From positions 1 through 41,261 of the forward strand of contig JAHEBL010000010.1 of NCBI GenBank assembly GCA_024642265.1: a DNA stretch of 41,261 bases. Reading direction: 5' to 3'. The notes below the pieces were generated by a model. It was not told where the DNA came from. It ran no database searches and worked only from the letters and a program-made list of their open reading frames with translations. The DNA comes from Haliea sp. GTDB lineage: Bacteria > Pseudomonadota > Gammaproteobacteria > Pseudomonadales > Halieaceae. The stretch's first letter is position 1. Every line of letters starts with the position of its first letter. Positions 15,072 through 23,885 of the stretch are shown piece after piece. Position numbers and translations under genes: made by a program.

Positions 15072-15455
15072 TTAGCCGGGGCCGTTCGAGCCGGGGGGCT
15101 CCTCATAGATAACGTAAATCTTCCTGGTGTGCTCCAGTACTTCCCACTCACCCTCGAACCCGGCCGGGACGCAGACATGATCGCCGGCGGCAAGGGCCAT
15201 TTCGTTACCCTCGAGGTCGCGCAGAATGGATTTGCCGGACAGGATATGGAAATACTCGTTCTCAGTGTATATCACTTTCCAGCAGCCTGGCTCCGCGCCC
15301 CATTCACCGGCAAAAAACCGGTTGCCCGCTTCAAAGTGCAGGGTGTTGCTCTGCTCCGGGTGACCCTTTATCAGTCGATCCGCCGGCGTGGGGTAACGCT
15401 CTTCAGCAGCGTTACTGGTGGCAAAATTGACAAGGTCTGCAACAGTTCTGGTCAT
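15072..15455 (-). CDS. Cupin-domain protein
   Basis: A 127-residue single-domain cupin of the small EutQ/cupin_3-like type. A cupin fold is suggested by GEWGAEPGCWKVIYTENEYF, the ILSG turn and the second motif AGDHVCVPAGFEGEW. The canonical His-rich metal-binding motif is mostly absent, so the metal ligand set is incomplete or altered. AGGGA precedes the ATG. It is probably the first gene of a two-gene unit with the anchored protein downstream. Ligand and role are unknown. Confidence 0.8.
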   Translation of the reverse strand: MTRTVADLVNFATSNAAEERYPTPADRLIKGHPEQSNTLHFEAGNRFFAGEWGAEPGCWKVIYTENEYFHILSGKSILRDLEGNEMALAAGDHVCVPAGFEGEWEVLEHTRKIYVIYEEPPGSNGPG

Positions 15456-15756
15456 GGCGTATCCCTGGGTATCCCGGTGAGTTGGCGGCGTAATGCCGTG
15501 GCGCGCTTAACACAATTGTAGAATAATACACGCAGCTGCATTATTTCGAGCATGGAACAGGTGCGGCCCCGTTACCTCGGCAGCGCTCAGGCATGAGGGC
15601 ACGGAACCTGGTGGTTCAGGACTGTTTGTTCCACGTCAATGTATTTGTGAGCTAATTCGCGCATACTTGCACGGTTAGCAGTACGATGCATTGCCGAGTC
15701 AGGATGTTGCAATGTTATGCAGTTCCTTAACGCAGAGAAAATCTTGGAGATAGACA
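15456..15756. other. Divergent intergenic region, cupin / phasin
   Basis: About 300 bases between the divergent cupin and phasin genes. It contains A/T-rich stretches (for example around 15511-15530 and 15541-15547) that could hold -10 boxes on either strand, but none has an acceptable -35 partner at 16-18 bases. No reading frame, tRNA or repeat is evident. Promoters for both neighbours are expected here. Confidence 0.5.
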
Positions 15757-16383
15757 ATGGCTAAAGCTAAGGCAAAAAAAGTAGCGAGCAAGAAGGCAGC
15801 GGTAAAGAAAAAACTCAGCGGCCTTGATCTGGGTAAGTACCTGGATGAAATGAAAATTGGCAGCTACAAACTGGATGACGTACTCGAGGGCACCAGCAAG
15901 AACGTGCAGGCGATCGCCGACGCAAACCGCGCGATTGTCGATGGCTATATCGACATCGCCAAGCGTCAGTACGACATGCTCAAGGACCTGCTTGATGACC
16001 TGAAAAAAGTGAGCGGCGACCGGTCCGATATGGTCAAGGAACTCAAGAAGGTGGTCGAACAGGCGCGCAAGGACGTACAGGTCCTGCAGAAAATGGCCAG
16101 TAAAACCAATGCAGCTGCGCAGAAGATCGTCAAGAAGCGTTCCGAAGCGAATCTGAAGGCGTGGAAGAAGTTGGTCGCGGATGCGCGCAAGGCTCTCTCT
16201 GGCAAGGGCGCCACTGTGGGTAAGAAGGCTGCTGCCAGGAAGAGACCCGCTGCCAAGAAGAAGGCCGCTGCAAAGAAAAAGGTCGCTGCAAAGAAAAAGG
16301 CTGCTGCCAAGAAAAAGCCGGCTGCCAGGAAAAAGGCAGCCGCTCGCAGGAAAGCGGCCCCCAAAACCAAAGCGGCGGCATAG
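15757..16383 (+). CDS. phaF: PhaF-like phasin with histone H1-like tail
   Basis: A 208-residue protein. Residues about 20-145 are amphipathic helices of phasin type, which coat polyhydroxyalkanoate granules. From about residue 156 the chain is a tail of repeated AAKKK units, like histone H1. PhaF of Pseudomonas putida has this arrangement, and its tail binds DNA and helps to share granules between daughter cells. The start has GGAGA six bases upstream. No PHA synthase is in the window, so the granule role rests on similarity. AlgP-type regulators have a similar tail but a different N-terminus. The Hsp20 gene follows 184 bases downstream. Confidence 0.8.
   Translation: MAKAKAKKVASKKAAVKKKLSGLDLGKYLDEMKIGSYKLDDVLEGTSKNVQAIADANRAIVDGYIDIAKRQYDMLKDLLDDLKKVSGDRSDMVKELKKVVEQARKDVQVLQKMASKTNAAAQKIVKKRSEANLKAWKKLVADARKALSGKGATVGKKAAARKRPAAKKKAAAKKKVAAKKKAAAKKKPAARKKAAARRKAAPKTKAAA
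16222..16380 (+). repeat. Tandem 15-bp repeats encoding the AAKKK tail
   Basis: Degenerate tandem repeats of a 15-base unit (consensus GCTGCCAAGAAAAAG) encode the lysine/alanine-rich tail of the phasin. Units vary in AAG/AAA and GCT/GCC codons and some carry AGG for arginine. Such tracts can gain or lose units by slippage, so tail length may vary between strains. Confidence 0.8.
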
Positions 16384-16567
16384 TCCGCCACTGACGCTTG
16401 ATTTAATTCCCGCTACTTACCGGCGTCCGGGTCCGCAATGGACCAGGCCGCCGGATACTCCCCCGACTTCCTGATTGTGCATATATTGACCTGACGCAAG
16501 GACAGCATGCGGATCCGCGTTCATGCTACCCGCCCGGTATTTACCGCATATTGTGGGGAATTGATTC

Positions 16568-17044
16568 ATGACATCCGCTCGTTCACCGCAGGGAGATTCC
16601 ACTGCATTACGCATTGTTGGCAAGCTCAGCGATGCCTTTGACCGGCTTGAGGGACGCATTCGAGACCGCGCCTACGAGATTTTCAAGGATCGTGGCAGCG
16701 ATGACAGCGATCCCATTGCGGACTGGCTGGAGGCCCAGCTGGAGGTGCTGGCGCCGGTGGAGCTCGTATTGAAGGACCAGAAGAAAAACATTGTTGTCGA
16801 GGGCAACCTGAAAGGGTTTACGCCGAAGGAAGTTGAGGTGGAAGTGGGCGCGCGGGAGCTGAGAGTGTTCGGCTCACACAGGGCATCGAATACCGGTAAA
16901 AAATCTGCAGCGACCGGGACGTTATCTGAAACGGTGCATTTTTTCCAGGCCGTGCAACTGCCCTGCGAGGTGGATGCGGATACCAGCAGTGCCAAACTCC
17001 TGAAAAACGGCAAACTCGTCGTCACCTTGCCCAAAAAAAACTGA
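16568..17044 (+). CDS. DUF2934 - Hsp20 (alpha-crystallin) fusion protein
   Basis: A 158-residue protein joining two modules. Residues about 30-58 (IRDRAYEIFKDRG, then DPIADWLEAQLE) look like DUF2934, a short helical domain of unknown function. Residues about 65-158 form an alpha-crystallin domain (VVEGNLKGFTPKEVEVEV, LRVFGSH, and a C-terminal KLLKNGKLVVTLPK). The usual I-x-I tail motif of small heat-shock proteins is missing, which may limit oligomer assembly. Small heat-shock proteins are found on storage granules in some bacteria, and the gene follows the phasin. No heat-shock promoter is evident. Confidence 0.82.
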   Translation: MTSARSPQGDSTALRIVGKLSDAFDRLEGRIRDRAYEIFKDRGSDDSDPIADWLEAQLEVLAPVELVLKDQKKNIVVEGNLKGFTPKEVEVEVGARELRVFGSHRASNTGKKSAATGTLSETVHFFQAVQLPCEVDADTSSAKLLKNGKLVVTLPKKN

Positions 17045-17424
17045 CAGGCCTTTCACGCGCGGCTTTAAAGACCTGACCTGTTACTGGTCCGGCCATTGCC
17101 AGCCTGTGAGTTCGCCGTCCCCGGGCGCAGTGGCATTGTTTATCCGATCCTCCGCCATGGTTGGCTTCTCCCGACAGTTCGTCTCCTAACCGTACTTCTG
17201 CACCACCCATGGCGTGTCGGTACCCCCATGCATTTTGCCGGCATATGGAACCTCAGCGGCCTTTGCCTCTTGCCGGGCGGTTGGGCGGGTCAAATGGGGG
17301 TGGCTTATGCGGCCCTGTCGTCTTATCCAAATTCACTGTCGCGGAATATCAAATGATTTCCGGCCCCCCGGTTTAGAGTGGTCATATCCGCTGTGGAACA
17401 TTGAATAGTATTGGGAGATAGAAA
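17045..17424. other. Intergenic region after the Hsp20 gene
   Basis: About 380 bases without a recognisable gene. Short open frames exist on the plus strand but have no ribosome-binding site, low-complexity translations and no resemblance to known proteins. An imperfect nine-base inverted repeat begins directly after the hsp20 stop (CAGGCCTTT and AAAGACCTG) but has no U-run. The promoter of the downstream SDR gene should lie in the last 100 bases. Confidence 0.45.
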
Positions 17425-18273
17425 ATGGCTGGAGTAAAGGCACCCCGGACTCTGTTTGTTACCGGAGGAATGAGCGGCCTCGGCCGCGCCCTCGCCGCGA
17501 CCTACTTGCAGCGCGGAGCCGACGTGGCAATTTTTGATATGGCTGTGCAGGACGATGTGCTTCGCCAGCTGGAAAACTGCAGGCAGCGGGATGCCCAGAA
17601 AGTTATTGTCTACCAGGTCAGCGTGACCGATTGTGCCGCACTGGCGGAAGTGGTTCAGCAGGCTGTCGATGCTATCGGTGTTCCCGAGCTCGCGATCAAC
17701 TGTGCGGGCATACAGCGGGCAGCCCCCTTTGGGCAATTGTCACGGGAAGATTTCGAGTCGGTGGTTCAGGTTAATCTCTTTGGCTCGCGCAATTTCGCCG
17801 CTACTGTACTGCCACACATGCGCGGCGGATCCCGGCTGGCGCTGGTTTCCTCCATGGCAGGCTTTGCCGCCAACTACTCTTATGCCACCTACTGCGCGTC
17901 AAAATTCGCGGTGGTCGGCCTGGGCCGGGTGTTGCGACTGGAGCTCAAGCCGCGTGGTATCGATGTGAGCCTTATTTGCCCGCCCGAGGTGGATACGCCA
18001 ATGGTGGTGGAGGAGGCCCGCTCCATGCATCCGGTGTCGCGCCGGCTCAAGGATGTGGGTGGTACATTGTCGGTCGAGGCGGCCATAGCGGGCATCGTCG
18101 CCGGGCTGGATGCAGGCAGGCATGTCATTATTCCGGGTTTCAAGGCAAGGCTCACCTACTTCTGTAACCGCTATCTCCCGGATTTCCTCATGAACGCGTT
18201 GGTAGACTGGATTGTTGCGGCAGAGCTGAAGAAGATGGGGTCCGGCCCACATCAAGGCCCCGGAGGGCTTTAG
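17425..18273 (+). CDS. Short-chain dehydrogenase/reductase
   Basis: A 282-residue classical SDR oxidoreductase. The cofactor motif TGGMSGLG is at 13-20, NCAG at 92-95, and the catalytic set Ser143, Tyr156 and Lys160 in YCASK. A C-terminal stretch of about 40 hydrophobic and basic residues (from ARLTYFCNRYLPDFL) could associate with the membrane, as in 3-ketodihydrosphingosine reductase-like SDRs. That resemblance is only suggestive. GGGAG precedes the ATG. The next gene, the VOC-SRPBCC fusion, begins about 180 bases later on the same strand. The substrate is unknown. Confidence 0.85.
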   Translation: MAGVKAPRTLFVTGGMSGLGRALAATYLQRGADVAIFDMAVQDDVLRQLENCRQRDAQKVIVYQVSVTDCAALAEVVQQAVDAIGVPELAINCAGIQRAAPFGQLSREDFESVVQVNLFGSRNFAATVLPHMRGGSRLALVSSMAGFAANYSYATYCASKFAVVGLGRVLRLELKPRGIDVSLICPPEVDTPMVVEEARSMHPVSRRLKDVGGTLSVEAAIAGIVAGLDAGRHVIIPGFKARLTYFCNRYLPDFLMNALVDWIVAAELKKMGSGPHQGPGGL

Positions 18274-18456
18274 CCCTGGCGCTTGTCATCCCTGCAGAAC
18301 AGGCCAACAGCGTTGCGCGGGTATCCCGGCACTTCCCTGGGCGATTCAACAGGTCGGTCGAGGTGCAGTTGCGCTGGAAATTTTCAGGACAGCGCCAGTT
18401 GGCGCGATCGGCAGTATTGAGCTTAGATAAATAACACGATTTTTGCGGAGGAAGCC

Positions 18457-19857
18457 ATGGACACAGTAAGCGAGAAGCAAATCTGCCAGGTAGCTTTCAC
18501 CGCGCTCAACGCGCCGGCGCTTAGGGAGTGGTATGTGAACGTGTTCGGCCTGGTAAAGGCCGGCAAGATGCTCTTCTTTCCCCCGGCCACTTCCAGGGTG
18601 CAGGGTATCCCCGGCGCCTGGGAGAAATGCAGCTGGGCGATAGACCAGCAGGACTATTTCCAACTGGAATTCTTCCAGTTCTGGAAGCCCCGTGGCCAAT
18701 TGAAGTCTCCCGACTGGCGCCCCTGCGATATCGGTTACAACATGGTGGGCATCGCCGTGAACGATTTCGATCAGGTGTTGCGCAATGTGGGCGCTTTTTC
18801 CGCGGTGCCCCGGCCGCAGATTGTCGGGGAGGCCGGTCGCCGTCGCGCCTGTGTCACCGACCCCGAGGGGAACTGGGTCGAAATCCACGAGTGCGACCCC
18901 CTCACCCTGGTCGAGGGGGTCGATGCCAGCGTATTGCGACCCGAGGTACCCGCCGTGGTCAGGACCGTGCGGGCGTCCGTGCCCAGCCTCGAGGACGCCC
19001 GCGCGACCTTCGTCGACGCCATGGGACTGGTAGAAGTGGAGGATTTCCAGCTGCACACCGCAAGGGACGAAAAACGGTGGGGCTTGCCCCGGGCAAAGTG
19101 CCGCTCGCTGGTCCTGCGGAGCGCCAATTTCCTGGTGGAACTGGTGGAATACAAATCCCCCCAGCCCGGACCCTGGCCCGCGGGCTACTCGCTGGCCGAT
19201 CAGGGCATCATGAATATCGCCCTGGGTTACCGCGACTCACACGACTATGCCCGCGCCTTCGGCCAGGCGACCCGCCAGGGCATGCGGCCCAATGGCAAGG
19301 TGCTCGATGCCGGGCTGTTCGAGGTAATGTACGTCAATGACAGGCACGGCTTCAGTGTGGAAATGCTGCGTGCGCGCAAGGCTCTTTGGTCGTTGACAGG
19401 GTTCAACGCCGCGGAGGGCTACGTGGATCAGCAGATTGAGATCAATGCCCCGGCCGCGGATGTGTGGCTACAACTCACTGATCACGCGGCCCTGGGCAGC
19501 TGGAGCATATTCAGCGGCAGGGTGTTGCGAGCCGGTCGGGAGGAGCCGAACGGGGTCGGCTGCCTGCGCGAGTTGTCTTTTGCAGGCATGCGTATCACCG
19601 AGGAGGTCACTCACTGGGATGAGGGACGTCACTATACCTACAAATTGCGCTCCGGCGCCCCCTTTCGGGCTCACCAGGGTGACGTGTTCGTAACCGAAAA
19701 TAACGGTCGCACGAAGGTGCGCTGGGCGATACGTTTCGACTCATGGATTCCATTCAGCAACAGGCTTACCGCATGCTTGCTGGGCCTGGTGTTCGGACAG
19801 GCACTGCGCAAGTTGAAAAGCCGGCTGGAGGCTTACCAGCCGGGTGAGCGCTTCTGA
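18457..19857 (+). CDS. VOC-VOC-SRPBCC fusion protein
   Basis: A 466-residue protein apparently made of three domains. Residues about 8-145 look like a glyoxalase/bleomycin-resistance (VOC) half, with LREWYVNVFGL at the start and DPEGNWVEIHE at the end. Residues about 165-305 look like a second VOC half (ARATFVDAMGLVEVEDF, then DRHGFSVEML). Residues about 322-460 look like a START/SRPBCC ligand-binding fold (IEINAPAADVWLQLTDHAALGSW). VOC enzymes bind metal through His/Glu residues, and E149 and E374-like positions at the ends of the two halves are candidates. SRPBCC domains bind hydrophobic ligands. The ATG follows GGAGG. The stop is six bases from that of ppnN. Function unknown. Confidence 0.75.
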   Translation: MDTVSEKQICQVAFTALNAPALREWYVNVFGLVKAGKMLFFPPATSRVQGIPGAWEKCSWAIDQQDYFQLEFFQFWKPRGQLKSPDWRPCDIGYNMVGIAVNDFDQVLRNVGAFSAVPRPQIVGEAGRRRACVTDPEGNWVEIHECDPLTLVEGVDASVLRPEVPAVVRTVRASVPSLEDARATFVDAMGLVEVEDFQLHTARDEKRWGLPRAKCRSLVLRSANFLVELVEYKSPQPGPWPAGYSLADQGIMNIALGYRDSHDYARAFGQATRQGMRPNGKVLDAGLFEVMYVNDRHGFSVEMLRARKALWSLTGFNAAEGYVDQQIEINAPAADVWLQLTDHAALGSWSIFSGRVLRAGREEPNGVGCLRELSFAGMRITEEVTHWDEGRHYTYKLRSGAPFRAHQGDVFVTENNGRTKVRWAIRFDSWIPFSNRLTACLLGLVFGQALRKLKSRLEAYQPGERF

Positions 19858-19863
19858 TGCGGC

Positions 19864-21231
19864 TCAGGTAACCAGTTTGAAGCAGGGCACATAGTTGCTG
19901 GAGTCCAGCTTCATGCGGCCCTGGGCTACGAAAGCGGCCAGCAGTTCCCCAAGGCTTCCCACGACATCCGCGTCGCCGTGTAATTGATAGGGGCCGTGTG
20001 CCTCTACTGCGCGCACACCAAATTCCTTGATATTACCCGCCACGATACCGGAGAAAGCCCGCCGCAGTTCGGACGCCAGTTCGTGTACCGGTTGCCGCCG
20101 GTGCAGCTGTAACGCCGCCATGTTTTCATGGGTGGGGTGGAATGGTTGCTGTAAGTCCTCCGGAATTGCCAGCCCCCAGTTGTAACTGAAGGACTCCTGC
20201 TGTTCCATGCGGTACTCGCGGACTTTTTTTATGGTTCGTTTCAGTGTTTTCGCCACGGCGGGGGCATCGCCGCAGATAATTTCATAGTGCCTGGCTACCT
20301 CATCCCCGAGGGTGCTGCGCAGGAAAGCGTCGATCTGCTCGAAGTAGGCGGCGCTCGATGCGGGTGCGGCCAGTACTACCGGCATCGGCAGGTCGGCGTT
20401 GGCCGGGTGCATTTTAACCCCCAGCAGGTAGAACAGTTCCTCCGCGGTACCCGCGCCACCGGGAAAAACCACTACCGCGTGGGCCAGCCGGACGAATGCC
20501 TCCAGCCGTTTCTCAATATCGGGAAGTATCACCAGCTCGTTCACCAACGGGTTGGGCGACTCGGCGGCAATAATGCCCGGCTCGGAAATCCCCACAAATC
20601 GGCTGCTGTGGTTGAGCTGCTTGGCGTGGCCGATGGTGGCGCCCTTCATCGGCCCTTTCATGGCGCCGGCGCCGCAGCCGGTGGCGATATCGAAGCCCCG
20701 CAGGCCCAGCTGATAACCCACCTCCTTGGAATAGTCGTATTCGGGCCTCGAAATAGCATGACCACCCCAGCAGACGACCAGTCGTGGTGGCAGGTTGCTG
20801 CTGACGACGCCGGCGTTGCGCAGGATGCGAAAGACGGTATCGGTTATGCCCGTGCCGCTGCTGAGGTCGAAGTGTTGCTGCTCAACCAGTTTGTGATAGG
20901 TAAAAATAATGTCGCGCAGCGCGGAAAACAGGTGGCTGCGAATTCCCTCGATCATCTTGCCATCGACAAACGCGTGGGCAGGGCAGTTGTAAAGTTTCAG
21001 CTTGAGCCCGCGGGATTCGGGTACCACTTTCACTTCGAAATCATTGTATAGACTGTAGAGTTCCCGGGCGTCGTCCACGTCCGAGCCGGTATTCAATACC
21101 GCCAGCGCGCACAGCCGAAACAGCTGGTGGACCTCCTGTCCGGCAGATGCGAGGCTCGCCATCTCGCGCTGTGAAAGCAGGTTGAGGCTCTGTATTGGCC
21201 TTACTGAAGCGAAGCCGATCTTTTCTGACAT
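19864..21231 (-). CDS. ppnN: Pyrimidine/purine nucleotide 5'-monophosphate nucleosidase
   Basis: A 455-residue PpnN (YgdH) protein, practically the same length as the E. coli enzyme. It splits nucleoside monophosphates into base and ribose 5-phosphate, a salvage role that E. coli tunes with (p)ppGpp. The LOG-type core has GCGAGAMKGPMKGA (185-198) and PGGAGTAEE (257-265), which form the phosphoribosyl-binding site. The N-terminal (about 1-140) and C-terminal (about 340-455) extensions typical of PpnN are present. They distinguish it from short LOG cytokinin-type enzymes. It faces the VOC-SRPBCC gene end to end with a six-base gap. Confidence 0.95.
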   Translation of the reverse strand: MSEKIGFASVRPIQSLNLLSQREMASLASAGQEVHQLFRLCALAVLNTGSDVDDARELYSLYNDFEVKVVPESRGLKLKLYNCPAHAFVDGKMIEGIRSHLFSALRDIIFTYHKLVEQQHFDLSSGTGITDTVFRILRNAGVVSSNLPPRLVVCWGGHAISRPEYDYSKEVGYQLGLRGFDIATGCGAGAMKGPMKGATIGHAKQLNHSSRFVGISEPGIIAAESPNPLVNELVILPDIEKRLEAFVRLAHAVVVFPGGAGTAEELFYLLGVKMHPANADLPMPVVLAAPASSAAYFEQIDAFLRSTLGDEVARHYEIICGDAPAVAKTLKRTIKKVREYRMEQQESFSYNWGLAIPEDLQQPFHPTHENMAALQLHRRQPVHELASELRRAFSGIVAGNIKEFGVRAVEAHGPYQLHGDADVVGSLGELLAAFVAQGRMKLDSSNYVPCFKLVT

Positions 21232-21310
21232 GTGTCCACCGCAATGTAGATAGTTGTGTTTGCCGGCTGTACGACAGGGTGCATCGACGCCGCTTCAGTA
21301 GCTGCCACCT

Positions 21311-23224
21311 TCAGTCAACGGACGGTGGCGGGCCCGGTAGATTCGCCGGTCGCTGGTTGCTGATCCAGATGTTAATGCGCTGCTCCAAAATGGGCAAAGG
21401 GAGAGAACCGCCTCCCAATACCGCGTCGTGAAAACCGCGAATATCGAAGCTGTCCCCGAGCGCGCTGTTTGCCTGCTCCCGCAAAGCCAGCAGTTTGAGC
21501 ATGCCCACCTTGTAGGAGGTGGCCTGCCCGGGGTCTGACAGATAGCGCCGTATCTCGGCGCGGATGTAGACTTCAGGCATCGCCGTATTTGCCAGCATAT
21601 AGTCCACAGCCTCTTGCTCGCTCCAGCCCAGGGCGTGGAGCCCGGTGTCCACTACCAGTCGTACGGCGCGAAAAAGCTCGCCGTTCAGACGGCCAACATC
21701 GTTATAGGGATCACTGAAAGCACCCATCTCCCGGGCGAGATACTCGGCGTACAGGGCCCAGCCCTCGCCGTAAGCGGAGTACCAGATGTCGCTGCGGAAT
21801 AATGGCAGTTCACGCTGCTCCAGGGCAATGGCGGACTGCATATGATGCCCCGGGATAGCCTCGTGGTAAGCGGTTGTCTCCAGATCAGTCCTGTTCAGGG
21901 CAGACATATCGGACAGGTGCAGGTAGTAAGTGCCCGGACGAGTAGCGTCGGCGGTGCCATCCTGGTAGAAAGGCGACATGCCATCCTGTTCCATGAACGG
22001 TTCGACCCGTTTTACCACCAGTTCAGCGTTGGGGAGAATGCCAAAATATTCGGGCAGGCGCGCTTTCATGCCATTTATAAACTGCCTGGACTGCTCGATG
22101 TAGGCCTCGCGACCAGTGTCGTCATTGCCGAAGTAAAACTGTTGGTCCGTGCGAATGAACCGAAAAAAATCTTTCACAGTCCCCTCGAACCCCAGGCTCT
22201 TCATGATCTGTTGGACTTCACCACGAATACGGGCAACCTCGGCCAGGCCCAGCGCGTGTATCTCGGTGGCAGACATATCGGTGGTGGTGTAATACGCCAG
22301 GCAATAATCGTAGAAGGCTTTTCCATTGGGGAGGGAAGTCGCGCCCTGCGCCGTGACGTTGGTGTTGGGCAGGTCTCTCTGCAACCAGGCGATAAGTTCC
22401 CGGTAGGCTGGGAGTAATGACTCATTGAGCGCAGCTCGAGTTTGTTTCCGCAGGGTCTGTGCTGTTGTTGCATTGATAAGCCCGCGAGTCAGCAGGCTGG
22501 TGATTTTGCTGTTGGCATCTGCCCACAACGGCGCATCGGTGTTTGAGTCCGCGTTGAAAGGTACGCCGGTGATGACCTTGCCGGCGACGTCGATAACGCT
22601 CTCGTAGGCGAAGCGGGGCGGGCGAATACCTTCCGCGGCGGCCACTTGCGCGCGTTGCAGTGACTGGCGCAGGGCGCGGGCCGATGCTCTCACCCGCGCA
22701 ATATAGTCCACCATCTCCTGTTCGGTATCCACGCTGTGCAGATTGATCAGGAACTCAGGCAGATAGCTGTGCACACCCCACTCTGAGGTGAACTGGTAGT
22801 GGTGGCGAAGAAACGGGAGCCGTTCCTTGAACACCTGCAGGCGGTATATCCAGAAGTCATAGGAGATGCGGCCCTCGGGGGTCAGCTTTTCGTAATCAAA
22901 TGTCCGGCGCAGCTCGGCCACGCTCTGCTCAAGCAGCCGGTATTCGGCAAGCTCGCCTGCCTCGCTGAAATCGTCGATCTCGGCGTAGCCGGTTTTGCGG
23001 CCCAGGGAAGTCAATTGCATCGGCGATTGCCTGAGCTCCTCTTCGTAGCTGGCATTCAGCCAGCTGTTGAGGCGGGCGGTTTCCGCGGCGGCGGTTGCAG
23101 GCTCGGTCGCCCGGGCGTTGAGCAGGGGTAGCCAGAGGCCGAAAACAAGGACTAGAGCCTTCCACCGGCAGATCGCTACCTTTGCACCGGCATCGGCACT
23201 CCGGGCCGGCGCTGTAACTTTCAT
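21311..23224 (-). CDS. DUF885 family exported putative metallopeptidase
   Basis: A 637-residue DUF885 protein. A basic stretch and a hydrophobic segment (about residues 20-40, ending in LLNARATE) form a signal peptide, so the mature protein should be periplasmic or lipid-free exported. The metal-binding motif HEAIPGHH lies at 454-461, which is the family's version of HExxH, and supports peptidase or carboxypeptidase activity. The long helical N-terminal part is normal for the family. I chose the ATG at 23224 because it opens the signal peptide. The frame stays open about 100 codons further but upstream residues look non-coding. Substrates are unknown. Confidence 0.88.
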   Translation of the reverse strand: MKVTAPARSADAGAKVAICRWKALVLVFGLWLPLLNARATEPATAAAETARLNSWLNASYEEELRQSPMQLTSLGRKTGYAEIDDFSEAGELAEYRLLEQSVAELRRTFDYEKLTPEGRISYDFWIYRLQVFKERLPFLRHHYQFTSEWGVHSYLPEFLINLHSVDTEQEMVDYIARVRASARALRQSLQRAQVAAAEGIRPPRFAYESVIDVAGKVITGVPFNADSNTDAPLWADANSKITSLLTRGLINATTAQTLRKQTRAALNESLLPAYRELIAWLQRDLPNTNVTAQGATSLPNGKAFYDYCLAYYTTTDMSATEIHALGLAEVARIRGEVQQIMKSLGFEGTVKDFFRFIRTDQQFYFGNDDTGREAYIEQSRQFINGMKARLPEYFGILPNAELVVKRVEPFMEQDGMSPFYQDGTADATRPGTYYLHLSDMSALNRTDLETTAYHEAIPGHHMQSAIALEQRELPLFRSDIWYSAYGEGWALYAEYLAREMGAFSDPYNDVGRLNGELFRAVRLVVDTGLHALGWSEQEAVDYMLANTAMPEVYIRAEIRRYLSDPGQATSYKVGMLKLLALREQANSALGDSFDIRGFHDAVLGGGSLPLPILEQRINIWISNQRPANLPGPPPSVD

Positions 23225-23498
23225 GGACCAGTACCTGAGTGTTCTTATAGAGTTGGCACGGTAGCAACTAGCGACATCCGACTCAAGCGCTAGACCGGCT
23301 GGCGGGCGCGCACCCTCGCTTTCCCCGGTACCCCAAACCAAAACCATGGTTGCCGGCCGGTGGCGCAATGACCTGTGGCGTAATGGCTCCGGCGGTAACT
23401 CACCGCGCGGTGCGTGGTGGACTGGAATAGAATTGTAGGCAAGTAAGCCGGCGAAGTTTGCATTGACAGCTGGCTGCCCCATTGCGAGGGTTGGAGAT

Positions 23499-23840
23499 AT
23501 GAAATTAGTCCCCGGCACCATATTGATCATAGGCCTTGGCTGTGGGGCGACCGCTGCGCAGGCTGCAGGGTCTAACGAGTTTTATCTGGCCCAGTGCAGA
23601 GACCAGCTCACGCGGCAGTACGGGCCGGAGCGGAATATCAAGCTGGTAAGTATGCGTCGCTCAGGGAAGCGCATGGCCGTGAAAGTGGCGGTTCGGCTCG
23701 ATCCGGGGCCGGATGGCATGGAAAAAGTGGAGTTCACTACCTGCCTGGTGAGTCGACAGGCTGCGCCCTCACGGAGTGAATCGATCGATCCGGCGACGCT
23801 GCCGCCAGCCGATAGCAGCGTAACAAGCCAGGGCAACTGA
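23499..23840 (+). CDS. Small exported protein of unknown function
   Basis: A 113-residue protein not recognised. It has a signal peptide (MKLVPGTILIIGLGCGATAAQA), probably cleaved after residue 22, so the mature protein of about 90 residues is periplasmic or secreted. Two cysteines in the mature part (in LAQCRDQL and FTTCLVS) could form a disulfide. GAGGG lies eight bases before the ATG at 23499. It is transcribed away from the DUF885 gene, and the intervening 274 bases should hold both promoters. It ends 45 bases from the stop of the DUF805 gene. Confidence 0.65.
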   Translation: MKLVPGTILIIGLGCGATAAQAAGSNEFYLAQCRDQLTRQYGPERNIKLVSMRRSGKRMAVKVAVRLDPGPDGMEKVEFTTCLVSRQAAPSRSESIDPATLPPADSSVTSQGN

Positions 23841-23885
23841 TTGTGTTTGCAATAAAGCGAGGGATTCGGGTCCGCTAACAGCGTC

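Noticed and set aside
16222-16380. Tandem repeats considered as a CRISPR or intergenic repeat array
   Set aside because: The units are 15 bases without spacers and lie in frame inside the phasin gene, encoding AAKKK repeats.
17096-17376. Short plus-strand frames between the hsp20 and SDR genes
   Set aside because: No ribosome-binding sites, overlapping one another in different frames, and translations rich in Pro/Arg/Gly typical of non-coding GC-rich DNA.
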